Origin: Incurvaria masculella | Lineage: Eukaryota; Arthropoda; Insecta; Lepidoptera; Incurvariidae | Direction of reading: 5' to 3' | NCBI GenBank assembly: GCA_946894095.1 | Contig: OX335646.2 | Coordinates: 10,844,077 to 10,908,076 of the forward strand | Length of the DNA: 64,000 nucleotides | Shown here: positions 1 to 24,309 of the stretch, in pieces | Numbering within the stretch: position 1 is the first letter of the stretch | Layout: every line of letters begins with the position of its first letter | Translations under genes and position numbers: made by a program | Notes under the pieces: generated by a model | The model's input: only the letters and a program-made list of their open reading frames with translations | What the model was told of the DNA's origin: nothing | The model's database searches: none

Positions 1-492
1 AACTGAGAGCTGGAAAATATAAATTTCATGAAGGCAACACCATAGGCTAGAGGGGAAAATGAGTTGAAACGATCATTTGTATGATGTTTGACTCTGATGG
101 CGCTTCTTGCTGTTTTTTTAGTTCAATGGCGCATGCTCTACCCTTCGACAAGAATGGCGCGTCAAAACTAAATGATAAAGCAGGCAGGATTGCCAAAACT
201 GCACACAAAAAAATATTGTATTGTAAGTACAATAAAAGATGAAGGTTCCCATTCAGTCAAAATGTTTAGAGCCAGTAGTATCATTATTGTTAAGTTAAAA
301 ATGCATTGAATAATCTTTTCAAATATGATTACATGCTGCAAATATTTTTTTGTAGACACACATTGTTTTTCTATGAAGTTAATGGTGCGAGCTATCAATG
401 ATTTCCCCAGATATATTCGGGCAGGTTTGATTGAGGTTGAAAACGCATTGAATAATCTTTTCGGGAGTTTGCAAGCAGGAAAACGGAAAACA
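1..492. other. Intergenic, no gene seen
   Basis: AT-rich sequence. Short ORFs on both strands show no recognisable domain. An 18-bp word (GCATTGAATAATCTTTTC) occurs twice, near 303 and 447, as a direct repeat. Nothing else can be supported. Confidence 0.5.
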
Positions 493-1777
493 TATGGTTG
501 GGGAAAAAGTTTCTTCGCATTTTTTAAGAAAATTCAAAACATTTTTTAATATGGTTTATTTACATTTAACTAAAGTATTTAGGTACCATTTTGTTCGATA
601 ACTTTTTGCCATCTTGTAGGTAGGGACATGATCCCATTGCTATAGAAATATTGGGACTTCTGATCAATATACCGCGACAAGTGGTTTTGGCAGTCCTCTC
701 GTGATGTTAACCTGACACTGCCTAAAGAATTCTGAAGAGACCTAAACAGGTGGAAATCTGAAGGTGCAAGGTCAGGACTATACGGCGGATGCATTAACAC
801 CTCCCAGCCAAACTCTCTTAGTTTTTGCTGAGTGGCTAAAGATGTGTGAGGTCTAGCGTTATCATGATGAAAAACCACACCCCTTCTGTTGATTAATTCC
901 GGCCGCTTTCTCTCAACTTCTTGCTTTAATCTCATCAGTTGTTCGCAGTAGAGTTCAGAATCGATGGTCCTGCCTGGTGGTAACAGCTCATAATGAATAA
1001 TGCCCTTCCAATCCCACCACACACACAGCATCACCTTGTTGCGAGTTAACCCGGGTTTCGCCACAGTCTGTGAAGCTTGACCGGCCTTTGACCACGACCT
1101 TTTTCGCACGTTCTTGTCGTACGTGATCCACTTTTCATCACCAGTTATCAGCTTCTTCAAAAATGGTTCGGTTTCATTACGTCGTAATAAAGAATCACAA
1201 ATGAGTACACGGTTCATTAGGTTTCTTTCAGTGAGCTCGTGAGGTACCCAAATATCGAGCTTTTTTGTGTACCCAGTTTTTTTCAAATGCGCCAAAACTG
1301 TTTTGTGGTCAATTCCTAGTTCTTCAGCTACGTCGTAACTACTGATATGCCGATCTTGCTCCACTTTTTCAAAAATGGCATCCATTTTATCCGTAATAGG
1401 GCGACCAGAGCGACGTGCATCTTTGACATCAAAATTTCCGGATTGAAAACGCTTAAACCAAATTTGTGCTACTCTCACAGACACTGCACTAGGTCCATAA
1501 ACATCGCAAATTTTTTTCGCGGCTTGCGTTGCATTTTTACCTTTTTTGTAGTAAAATTTTAAAATGTATCGAATTTCTTCATTAGATTCACTCATTTTGA
1601 CAGTACGAAAAACAAATGAGAATCACACATTTTCCTAATTTGAATTTGGAATTATGTTCTTTAAAATTTAAACTTTCAATGATACCAAAACCAGCCAGAT
1701 ACAAATAGTATAGCCAAAGAGATTTTATTAGAAGTTCATACATACTATAATGCGAAAAGACTTTTTCCCCGACCTAT
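493..1777 (-). mobile_element. mariner transposon, apparently complete
   Basis: An element of about 1.28 kb with imperfect inverted ends of about 26 bp. The left end (495-520) and the right end (about 1750-1775, read on the minus strand) share the core GGGGAAAAAGT and finish in TTCGCAT. A TA dinucleotide flanks each end, as expected for Tc1/mariner target duplication. The outermost one or two bases are ambiguous. The transposase gene fills the interior on the minus strand. Uninterrupted ORF and recognisable ends suggest a young, possibly mobile copy. Confidence 0.88.
579..1595 (-). CDS. mariner transposase (DD34D), 338 aa
   Basis: This encodes a cut-and-paste DNA transposase that binds the inverted ends and inserts at TA. 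An N-terminal helix-turn-helix region (about residues 1-110) includes SGRP and the linker WVPHELTE. The catalytic part shows the three acidic residues: D in TGDEKW, D in HHDNARPH, and D in SPDLAPSDFH exactly 34 residues after the second. That spacing is the DD34D signature of mariner, and YSPDLAPSD is the family motif. The length of 338 aa is close to the usual 340-350. The reading frame is open from ATG to stop with no frameshift. The closest subfamily is probably the cecropia/Hsmar1 type, judging from memory of the linker, so that is an inference. Activity is not shown by sequence alone. Confidence 0.93.
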   Translation of the reverse strand: MSESNEEIRYILKFYYKKGKNATQAAKKICDVYGPSAVSVRVAQIWFKRFQSGNFDVKDARRSGRPITDKMDAIFEKVEQDRHISSYDVAEELGIDHKTVLAHLKKTGYTKKLDIWVPHELTERNLMNRVLICDSLLRRNETEPFLKKLITGDEKWITYDKNVRKRSWSKAGQASQTVAKPGLTRNKVMLCVWWDWKGIIHYELLPPGRTIDSELYCEQLMRLKQEVERKRPELINRRGVVFHHDNARPHTSLATQQKLREFGWEVLMHPPYSPDLAPSDFHLFRSLQNSLGSVRLTSREDCQNHLSRYIDQKSQYFYSNGIMSLPTRWQKVIEQNGT

Positions 1778-1778
1778 T

Positions 1779-2139
1779 ATTTATGGAATAGTTCTTCAAA
1801 CCATGTCTATATTAATCATTTTCCAATCCAAACATGTTTTCTTTGACAATATTTTGGATAAATGAAGACTCCAAGTCGAATATACATAATTCCTTTTATT
1901 TTTTTATTAACTAGAGATTTGGTGCATTCCACCTTCGGACTGTCAATTATGTTTAGTCCCCTATCCATTCCTTTTTCATCTAAGCTCAAGTACCACTACC
2001 GCGAGTTAGAGGAAGATGGAACACATCTGCCCGATGAGACAACTTCTCAAATCGTACATTGTACAAGTACATTGGAGTTGCGCTCATTTATTTATAAATT
2101 TATTCATTCAAGCAACAATATACCTAACATTACAGCTTA
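1779..2139. other. Intergenic, no gene seen
   Basis: AT-rich spacer between the mariner element and a SINE fragment. The small ORFs have no recognisable domain. Confidence 0.4.
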
Positions 2140-2255
2140 ATGGCCAAGGCGTTCAAATCCTCTCCCCGTTCATGTACCACTTTTTTTCTCTTTCTGAGTT
2201 GGATACGTGAATTTCTTCAAGAATGCGAGTTGCTCCATGGTTCGGAAACTTCCAA
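2140..2255 (+). repeat. SINE fragment (tRNA-like head end plus body)
   Basis: A box B-like GTTCAAATCC is followed by a short spacer ending in CGAGTTGCTCCATGGTTCGG. The same arrangement occurs in the full SINE copies at 45971-46370 and 61650-62044. This copy is diverged and truncated on both sides. Confidence 0.55.
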
Positions 2256-2786
2256 TCGTCGCAACGAGAGCTGTTGCTCCTCGAGGCTGTAAAACACTGG
2301 CATGGACACAGTTGTTCATCAGTTGCCGAGTGTGTGTCAATAAGGTGCAACATGCTCTCGGAAAACCTTTGAACAATCATTTCACTTATTTATATATAGA
2401 ATAATTTAATTCCCTATGAATATTGCTGTTAAAAAGTTAACAAAAACTTTGGCACCCAGTCAACAATATGAAAATATTTGAAATTTTCTAACTTGCCCCT
2501 AATCTGGCAATACTACGATTAGTTCTTAGCCCTTTTTCTTTCTAACGCAAAGCTTTTTTTCATAGCTGTTTCGCAGGTTACACGAACGTTCTCAGCCTTC
2601 CCATCTAGTATATTATGCATTGAAACCACCCCAGAGCAATAGCTAGCTGTTGCATTGCTACAACAGAGCCATAATCAACACTATGTTCGTCACGCACTGC
2701 ACCTGATGCTTCATCAGTTCAGCGGGTCTCTACATCTTGCATCAGCGCCCCGTTCAAATAGATAATGGACAAGGTAAATATAACTT
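2256..2786. other. Intergenic, no gene seen
   Basis: No ORF with recognisable similarity and no clear repeat structure were seen here. Confidence 0.35.
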
Positions 2787-3514
2787 TTCGTACTAAGCAT
2801 GTACGTCGCTTATTCCAAGGAATGTGACTTATGTATGTACTAGCAGCCCGTCCCGGCTTTGCACGGGCATAATAAAATTAAAAAAAAATATATTTTGACA
2901 CAATGATACACAAACAAACCCTTTTTACGTAGAGTTCCTACATTGACATATTTGAAATAAAAAAAAAACTTAGATATTATTATTAGATATTAGACACTTC
3001 CGATCGCTGCGAAATTCTAAGTGCTACAGAGAGAACCGCGGCCTCCGACGCACTATTTATAGGCACGCTCCCGCCGCCCCGACCGGCCGATACCGCCGCA
3101 AACGCTAAGTCCCGCAATTTTTAAATCTGTGAAATATCTTCGAAAATATTCATTTAAATCATATGCTGTAACGGGCCATTAAGATCTATATTAAATCAAC
3201 AATGTATTTAAAGTATTTAATTGGATAAGGATTAATGCTGTATTGGTTAAAAAATCGCTTCGAAAATTAGCCATTATTTGTCGTAAAAAGTTAATGACAG
3301 AAAAATGTTATTGTGGGATATCCATAAGAGATATACAATCGCGGAGTTTTCTGTAGACCTTTTCAATGTGTACAATTATTAGTACATTATTTTGATAATC
3401 GACTTTCTATAATAATCTTTCTTTAATTAATGTGTCCTTTCTTCACAGTTGATTATACGTCACACGGTTACATGTCACGTTCCTTGGAATAAGCGACGTA
3501 CATGCTTAGTACGA
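2787..3514. mobile_element. Non-autonomous DNA element with 39-bp inverted ends
   Basis: The left arm at 2789-2827 and the right arm at 3475-3513 are inverted copies with a single mismatch over 39 bp. Both carry ACGTCGCTTATTCCAAGG or its complement. There is no coding capacity between them, as in a MITE. Just inside the left arm is a GCAGCCCGTCCCGGC motif of the kind seen at one end of many insect interspersed repeats. Confidence 0.7.
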
Positions 3515-3583
3515 AGAAGAATATTTACATCAACCTAGGACCGGCTCTAGCGTTTGATATCAAATACGATTTTGGTGACGACG

Positions 3584-3841
3584 ACAATATGTTTGAATGT
3601 TTCATCTTTGCAGTCAAGGTCCGCAACGCAGGTGTAGCATTAATTAAATGTATGTAGGTATAATCTTAAATACTGTGTTAGTCGGAGGCATTGATTACGG
3701 GAAGAGGGACTGTAGGAGAATTCCAAATTATGGGTATACAGTAGGTGGCGAAATTAGTTAGACGCAATATCGGCGAATGGTACGTTTTGCTGGTTCGGGT
3801 CCAGCCTTGCAGTATATTCGTAAAGTAGGTCTTTTTACAGG
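3584..3841 (+). repeat. Dispersed repeat, second copy at 26949-27195
   Basis: The two copies share, in the same order, GTCCGCAACGCAG, GAATTCCAAATTATGGGTAT and GGTCCAGCCTTGCAGTATAT, ending just before a CTTTTTAC word. No coding potential was recognised. The class is unknown. Confidence 0.6.
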
Positions 3842-4196
3842 GATCTTTCTTTAATTAATGTGTCCTTGCTTCACGGTCGATTATACATACATACAGGCCA
3901 CATTCCTTGAGATATTCACATCCTTCATGGAAGATGTTACTGCATTACCTTTTTAGAATTTTGGGAGAAGAGCTGCAACGTAACTGAATATTTCGAGTGG
4001 TCTGCCTACAAAAAGAGATCAAGTGGATTGAAATCGAGAAAGCAGTAGAAAATGTAACAAAAATTGATGACTAATTTGTTGACAATCAATTGACGATGAC
4101 TCATTTGCCAAAGGATTTTTACAAAATTCTAATGGAGCTAGTTACTCAGATAAATGGGTTCACCTTTTCACCATTATCATAGGCAGCATAGGGGCA

Positions 4197-4694
4197 TTAA
4201 GGTGGCCCTTCCCGGCGGGACTAACTCATTCGCGGGCAAGGTACAAAACCGAGCTATTGTGCTCTGGGATCTTCTCTGTTTCAAAGAAAAAGACAGGCTC
4301 CGTGATGAGGAGGTTGCAACATGTCCACAAAGTAGACAATGCGCATAGGATTTGATTTGGTAAAATTTACGAAAATTACAAAACGACTTACAGCTAAAAG
4401 TAAACCACGACTGCTGTAGTCAAAAATCGAATAAAAATCAAATTGATTATAAATCTTTATGAAACAAGCTAGTAATCCGCCTCCAAAGTTATTGTATAAA
4501 ATGCGCGAGAAATTCGAACTTTCGGATCTTATAACTTAGAAACAAACACAATTTTACAATGTCAACAGTCATCAAACATCTAGTTTGATCAAATAAAGCT
4601 ATTTTAAGCAAAAATTTTAATCTCTGACAAGAAATATGGGCATGATCTTCTTTCCACGTTTGTATGGGGAGTTGAGCAGGAAGGCCCACCTTAA
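4197..4694. mobile_element. TTAA-flanked MITE (piggyBac-like), copy 1
   Basis: The ends read TTAAGGTGGCCC at the left and GGCCCACCTTAA at the right. Its interior aligns with the pair at 16231-17178. TTAA at both ends is the target site typical of piggyBac elements, so a piggyBac-type origin is inferred. It encodes no protein. Confidence 0.68.
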
Positions 4695-5530
4695 GTGCCA
4701 AACGTTAAAAAAGTCGTATATTGCCTGGTACTTCAACGCTGTTAAAATGTTTTTTTTTTCACAGAAAAAAAATGTGGTAATCGCACTTTTATAAATCATA
4801 TGGAGGTTACGGTAGCCCAGAACTAAGCAGACATTAGCTCCCATCTGTGTATAGCCTCTAAAATAAGCTTCCTACAGCCATTTTTCTTCCATATAACTAA
4901 CAAAACCGTAATAACTTCCTCTATACGATATCCTCCATCAAAAACGTTACATGATGTTTGTATATATTGTCAGTTTACCATCCAGTTCTATGTAGCCATG
5001 CAAAATAGGTCCTGGCATGGCACCTAGTTCGTTTTATGTGTGGAATTAGCCATCAATTTCCGGTTAAATTAAAAATAATGCTATCACAACTCTAAATTCT
5101 TGGTCGAGTGAGGAAATAAAAGACTGGTTGTGTAGTAGACAGAATGAATTTATTGAAATTTTTCACAGCGGAAAACCCTAATCAATACAATGAATAAAAT
5201 AGAACAGGCCTTTATGGGGACCTTGATTTCAAATTCAAGGTAATGCCATAATAAAAGCCAATGAAACCATAATAAATAAACAAAAGTGAACCTCTTTTCC
5301 CTTGACAGGAAGCATCTCAAATTAAAACAAAGTGGATAACGAGTATGAAAATATTTCCTCGTCAATGTAAAAAAGTCAATGGCCAAAACTAGGTATGCAT
5401 CTGGTATACAAAGTTGTTTGTTTCAACTAAGCGTATGTTTTTGTGTTGTGGATCGTGTGATTAATGATCAGCACGTTCCACTTTTTAATAAGTTTTTACA
5501 ATTTTTTGTTTTTTTAATATGAGCAGTTTT
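4695..5530. other. Downstream flank of pAbp with a SINE tail fragment
   Basis: A SINE tail remnant lies at about 4970-5060 on the plus strand and contains GGCATGGCACCTAGTTC. The remainder is AT-rich with no recognisable gene. Confidence 0.5.
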
Positions 5531-5532
5531 TT

Positions 5533-5543
5533 TTTATTTTATT
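5533..5543 (-). terminator. pAbp polyadenylation signals
   Basis: Two overlapping AATAAA hexamers read on the minus strand about 60 bases after the pAbp stop codon. They are the only close candidates for 3' end formation. Confidence 0.65.
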
Positions 5544-5600
5544 GAATACATTTTTTAGAAAACAATAAACGGGAAGCCGACGGAGCGGGAGCAAATGAGA

Positions 5601-19511
<13,911 letters not shown>

Positions 19512-19623
19512 CTAGCAGGGTCTCCAGCGTGAACACACCGAACGACACACCAACTTTCTTTTTCAAAATGGCCCGCGTGACGACACGAGACCACGTTGCC
19601 GGGCGAGATTTTCTCGGACTAAG

Positions 19624-19708
19624 TATTATTTTCCCGATTTTACAGTTTTTCTATTTTTTTGGGTTTTATTGGTTTTGTAGATTTTTTTTTATTTTTACTA
19701 GTATATTG
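19624..19708 (-). promoter_or_regulatory. pAbp: A-rich tract in predicted pAbp 5'UTR, possible autoregulatory element
   Basis: Read in the pAbp direction, eight oligo-A runs of 4 to 9 bases are separated by short C, U or G-containing spacers, about 145-230 bases before the ATG. In vertebrates the PABP mRNA 5'UTR has an A-rich element with this layout that PABP binds to repress its own translation. Here the tract position is seen, whereas its presence in the mature mRNA and its function are inferred. Confidence 0.6.
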
Positions 19709-19850
19709 CGCGAGCGCGGAGTGCGCGAGTCGCCGCGAGGAGTGAAACGCACGACCTCGCGCGGACAGACCTCGACCTCGCTCGCTCGAGGAAAAGGTGG
19801 CGCGAGGAGCGCGGCGCACGCAGCACGTCAACCGGAAATTGCGTCACACA
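19700..19850. promoter_or_regulatory. CpG-rich pAbp promoter or 5'UTR region
   Basis: A sharply GC and CpG-rich block (GCGCGAGCGCGGAGTGCGCG and similar) in otherwise AT-rich DNA, just upstream of the A-rich tract. It is the likely transcription start region of pAbp. No TATA box was identified. Confidence 0.5.
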
Positions 19851-19869
19851 GTTCCATGTGTCAAAATTA

Positions 19870-20339
19870 AGATCAAAATATAACGTTTATATTTTTTTTT
19901 AACTAACAATCCAAATATTATCAGACAAATAATATACTAAAAAATTATAGTTATTTATTTGCATGCTTCAATTTTAATAGTTTTCTTTAAATATAGTATG
20001 GAAAATAAAATCCTATCCCCACGTTCCGAAATGCGTATATTGCAGAGATTGCAGCAAACACGCTTATACGACCGTTCCGAATTGCTTATATTCACTCCCG
20101 TGAACGAAATCTAGCACATTTTTATTTTTAATAAAGATTTGAAATCTAATTCAATATATATTTTTGTGGCTAGCAATCTAAATTCAAAAGTTTTGATTAT
20201 GTGAAAGAACTTATAACTTGGGGGTTTACTCATAAAATTCTCACGTGTCGCTTTTGTACTCATGACTTCCTTTTTCATCTAAGCTCATGACATGACAGCC
20301 GCGAGTTACCTATTGATGTCCCGTTCTTATTATTACACT
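19870..20339. other. Intergenic between pAbp and a repeat
   Basis: It contains a pair of words, GTTCCGAAATGCGTAT and ACCGTTCCGAATTGCTTA, which also occur in the element at 60712-61064, so it is probably a diverged fragment of that MITE. No gene was seen. Confidence 0.45.
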
Positions 20340-21480
20340 AGCTGCGGTACCCGGCTCCGCTCGGGTTAGTGTCGGCTAAATTATCGCATGGATTAAAAGT
20401 AGCCTACATGACTTGTCCAAAATTGGGTCAAACTGGTCCAGTACAATGTATCCACCTACCAAATTTAATCAAGATCTTTCGAGCCGAAATAGCATGATTT
20501 AATGAGAAACATCCAATAATTTCCATTTAGAGCTTCGTAGACATTTGGTAGCTATAAAAAAAAACATTTGCCGCCAGAACCTTTCTGCACTTTCACTGCT
20601 ACATTGCTTACCTAGTAAGTAACGTGTAACGTAGGTAAGTTTTGCGTGGACTCCAACCCACAGCCAGCCTCAACATCGAAAACAGTAACCCATCTCGAAC
20701 CTGACTGCTCCCAGAGATGTTATACATTGATAAAAAACGCACATAAATCAGGTAAGTGGTTTGTAAGTTATAAGACTGTAACACTCACTACTCACCCTTC
20801 TGATAATGAAGCGTTATATTATGTATCCTATAAGTTTTTAGTAGAATCAGGCTAGACGTAGATACAATCCGCATCTAAATCGAGTAATTGGTTCTCAAGG
20901 ATTTTATTCTATTGGTCGCTCCTCCGGCGATATACCGTGATGACAAGTAGTCCTAAAGTTGCAGGAAATACCAAGCTGTACTTTGGTACAGTTAGTAAAA
21001 GTAAGCGCTGCCGCCCCCCCCCCCCCCCCACCTCCCGCCGAGCCGTGCCGAGCATTGCAGTTTGTATGACAGCCACATCTTAGCGTAAGCGGAACTGAAT
21101 TCTAAGTTTTACAAATCGCTAGTGCCTTGAAAGGCGCCAAACGGACACAACCGTCACGACGTCTACCCTCACGTCCCCCCCCCCTCACCCACCGCGCGTC
21201 GCACCGCCCGCCCCGCCCCCGCCGCCGCTCCCGCCGCCGCCCCCGGCCCCGCTCCCCTTGGTGTAAAGTAGCGCTACCGGCATCGTTTTCGCAGCCCCGT
21301 GAAACTTCGAAAGCCCATGGGCACAATATCTTTATAAATTGTAGCCTATGTCTTATTCTGATGTATTGTATTGCAAAGTTTCATTAAAATCCATTCAGCA
21401 GTTTTTACGTGAAAGAGTAACAAACATCCATCCATCCATCCATTATTACAAACTTTCCCCTTTATAATATTTATTAGATT
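20339..21480 (+). repeat. Interspersed repeat, non-LTR/SINE-like, with C-rich interior
   Basis: The left end, CTAGCTGCGGTACCCGGC, resembles a motif at the 5' end of many arthropod interspersed repeats. The right end, GTTTCATTAAAATCCATTCA then CAGTTTTTACGTGAAAGAG and a CATC microsatellite, resembles a widespread insect repeat 3' end. The interior holds C runs at about 21013-21031 and 21172-21184 and a GC-rich stretch up to 21260. The class is uncertain; RTE or Proto2-related is a guess. Confidence 0.55.
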
Positions 21481-21483
21481 AGA

Positions 21484-21652
21484 TTATTGTAGCCTATGTC
21501 TTATTATGATGTATAAGCTATATAATTGTAAAGTTTCATTAAAATCCATTCAGCAGTTTTTACGTGAAAGAGTAACAAACTTCCATCCATCCATCCATCC
21601 ATCCATTATTAGAAACTTTCCCCTTTATAATATTTATTTATTAGATTAAAGT
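21484..21652 (+). repeat. Second tandem 3' end of the same repeat
   Basis: It repeats TTGTAGCCTATGTCTTATT, GTTTCATTAAAATCCATTCA, the CATC microsatellite and CTTTCCCCTTTATAATAT of the preceding element, immediately downstream of it. Confidence 0.7.
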
Positions 21653-21654
21653 GC

Positions 21655-22469
21655 AATGACAGCACCATAACATTTTATGTTTGATGACGACTGAGTAGAT
21701 ATGCTGCACGCAAAAGTAGCGAGTACCAAAAATCCTTTTGACAACAATTACCTTTCCCGAGTAGGCAGCATTGTCTAGTAATTAACATTGACGTTCCACA
21801 ATTATAACAGTTTGGATTATAGCAGGTTCATAGTTTTTGATACTATGCTAGATATTAAAATAAAAATCTTTCTTATTTCAAACTAAAACCTGTACAGCGT
21901 TAAGAATATTCGCTTTCTCGTTCATTATGTTCTTAAAAACATATGTTCAAATCATCGTTTTCAAGAACAAATAATTAATTATTTGCTAAATAGGAATCGT
22001 ACGTGTAAAGTTGAGGCACACAATATTATTTACTAATTTGATTTAGTAAAAAGAGATTATAGTAATCTTCTTAACTAAGAAATTGATTTAGCATAGTCTT
22101 GTTAAATATGATGTTAAGCACTCCACTACGCCTAAGCTCACGCCAGTCTTGCGCTCGGGCGATAATCCCTCTATTAAAGTACGGCCTCCCACTCTGAATG
22201 GTTCTGATATAATTTGACAGCTTCTCACGTGAAAACTTCTCGTGTTAGCTTCCCAGAGTAGACCGCTGTCATTCTGTTAGCCAGAATGCTATTTCTTGCT
22301 CCTTCTTGCACCGAATTCCTTGAAGCACTTTGCTCGAACACCTCCCATAGTTTGTCTCATGTACCCAGGTCCGATTTAAGCCATCGCTACCGAACGCGCG
22401 TTCTTAAGTGGTCCGATTCGCGCTTACGGCCCCCAAAATATCGTCCCGTGAACGTATAACGTCATCGTT
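21655..22469. other. Intergenic, no gene seen
   Basis: No recognised coding sequence or repeat ends. A phrase near 21680 (TTTGATGACGACTGAGTAGAT) has relatives near 60600 and 61190. Confidence 0.35.
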
Positions 22470-23157
22470 ACGTCACTCACTGCCACATGCAGTACTCACG
22501 CTATGGATATAGGAAACTGTGTGTCTTCTCATTGCGCCGGGAGGACATAGCGGCCTCACAAATGCAACGGTTGGTGGATCAGCTACCTGAGTGGCTGGAC
22601 AAGTGGAGGATGGCCGGCCGCCATCGTAACTGGCCAACAGCGCACATACCCACGCAACCTGCAGCTCCGAGGTCAGGACATAGAGTGGCAATCATCAGCA
22701 CGCTACCTCGGCTGTACCATCGACCGGCCACTACGCATACACAAGCCAAGGTGGCACGCGCTCTCTTGAGACCGGTCATCTCATCAAGACTGCCGCTGCG
22801 AGTAGAGCTGAGGATCTAGAAAACGTACGTCCGTTCGCGACTCACCTAAGTAGCCCTAGCGTAGTGTGTGCTAAGCTCAGCCACTCAGAGGAAGAGAATT
22901 CAGGTCCAACATAACGTCACCCTTCGCAACATAGTGGGGGCCGGGTTCTACATCAGAAATGACGTAATCGCCAACGACGTGCCGATGCCACCGGTGGAGG
23001 AATTCATTGTGAAGTTTGCGCGCCGCAAGTTCGAGTGCGCCGATGCTTCACCACATCCACACCTCACCAACCTTGCTTCCATGCACGCACGGCCGCCCGA
23101 AGGACGACCACTAACCAGAGAGCTGCTGCAGCGCTCCCCGTGGTTTAGTCATGAATA
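22470..23157 (+). pseudogene. Broken jockey-type LINE, reverse transcriptase 3' part
   Basis: Segments in different plus-strand frames read AASQMQRLVDQLPEWLDKWR, then GQDIEWQSSARYLGCTIDRP, then LLRPVISSRLPLRVELRI, and finally LRNIVGAGFYIRNDVIANDV to SPHPHLTNLA. This is the order of a jockey-type reverse transcriptase after the YADD motif. Frame changes and stops between segments show it is dead. Confidence 0.72.
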
Positions 23158-23860
23158 ACGTGGTTGAACGCAGCGCCTGCCCGAAATCTCGATGAAATTA
23201 TGCCCAGCCCGCCGCTCGCTTGTAGCGGCTGACCAATGACCGGTACTGCAGAGCATGCCGAGAAGCAGTCCGGATAATCGGGAATACCCTCAGGCCTGTA
23301 CCTACACAAAAAATCGTGAAGAAGACCCCAGACGACGACTGTGTATTCAACAGTCAGTGTTACTCACATGTTGACGTTCATATAGCGTGAGACCTTAAGA
23401 CGATAGCTTTCGACCGTGTTTTTCACAAACCGTTAAATGTCTCTCAAATGAAAATAAAAATTCAGCTTAGAGAGGAATTGATTAGATCATATTAGATTCA
23501 AATTTAAAGTGAACTACTACAACTAATGTCATTTGTTCTATGTTTTTTGTTTTGTTTCCGTAAGCGCGCACACAAACGGTTCGAATAGGTCGTAATGAGT
23601 ACAGTTTTGAGCGTTCAATCTGATTCGGGACATTTTTATACGCTTTAAGCTTTGTAATCGTTCAAAACGGATCACAGCGTCAATGAAAAATTCTAAAATT
23701 ATTTATCTTCTATGGTTTTGCCCAGCAAGAAATAATGTATTGCCATCTCTTTTGTAAGCAATGCTCACGAGCAAGTTAGAACTTATGTAAGACCTACGCT
23801 ATTATTAAGATAGAAATAAACGAATATATGCTGTCAATTCGCCCGCTGTCAAAAATATTT
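23158..23860. other. Upstream flank of RpL13, no feature seen
   Basis: No recognised coding sequence. It should contain the RpL13 promoter near its right end, but no TATA box was identified. Confidence 0.4.
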
Positions 23861-23889
23861 CTCTTTTCCAGATATTTTTCGTTTGGAGG
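23861..23889 (+). promoter_or_regulatory. RpL13: RpL13 non-coding first exon with 5'TOP-like start
   Basis: CTCTTTTCC is a run of pyrimidines after a C, as at the start of terminal oligopyrimidine (TOP) mRNAs of ribosomal proteins. A donor, GAGG then GTACGT, follows at 23890, and an acceptor, CGTTTTAG, at 24036-24043 precedes the ATG exon. The transcription start is inferred from this pattern, not mapped. Confidence 0.6.
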
Positions 23890-24066
23890 GTACGTTTCCA
23901 GTGTAATATTGCATCTTTATCTCAATTTGCTATCGACATCCTCTAACCAACATCGTAATAGTGTTTCTTTAAACGTTGCCAGCCAATTATGTTGTGATAT
24001 CCTGTCAGTATTTATCTCATGCGACGATTTGTTTTCGTTTTAGGTTAGCCGTATACCCGATTCGAA

Positions 24067-24309
24067 ATGGGGAAGGGTAATAATATGATCCCAAATGGGC
24101 ACTTTCACAAAGATTGGCAGAGATTTGTGAAGACTTGGTTTAACCAGCCTGCGCGGAAGTTCCGCAGGAAGCAGAATCGCATTAAAAAGGCGCGTGCTGT
24201 CGCCCCGCGACCTGCTGCTGGGCCTCTCCGCCCAGTTGTGCGTTGTCCTACTGTGCGGTACCACACTAAAGTTCGGGCTGGACGTGGCTTCACTCTGCGG
24301 GAGATACGG
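24067..24309 (+). CDS. RpL13: RpL13 coding exon 1
   Basis: Codons 1-81, from MGKGNN to TLREIR. The donor is GTAAGA. Confidence 0.93.
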
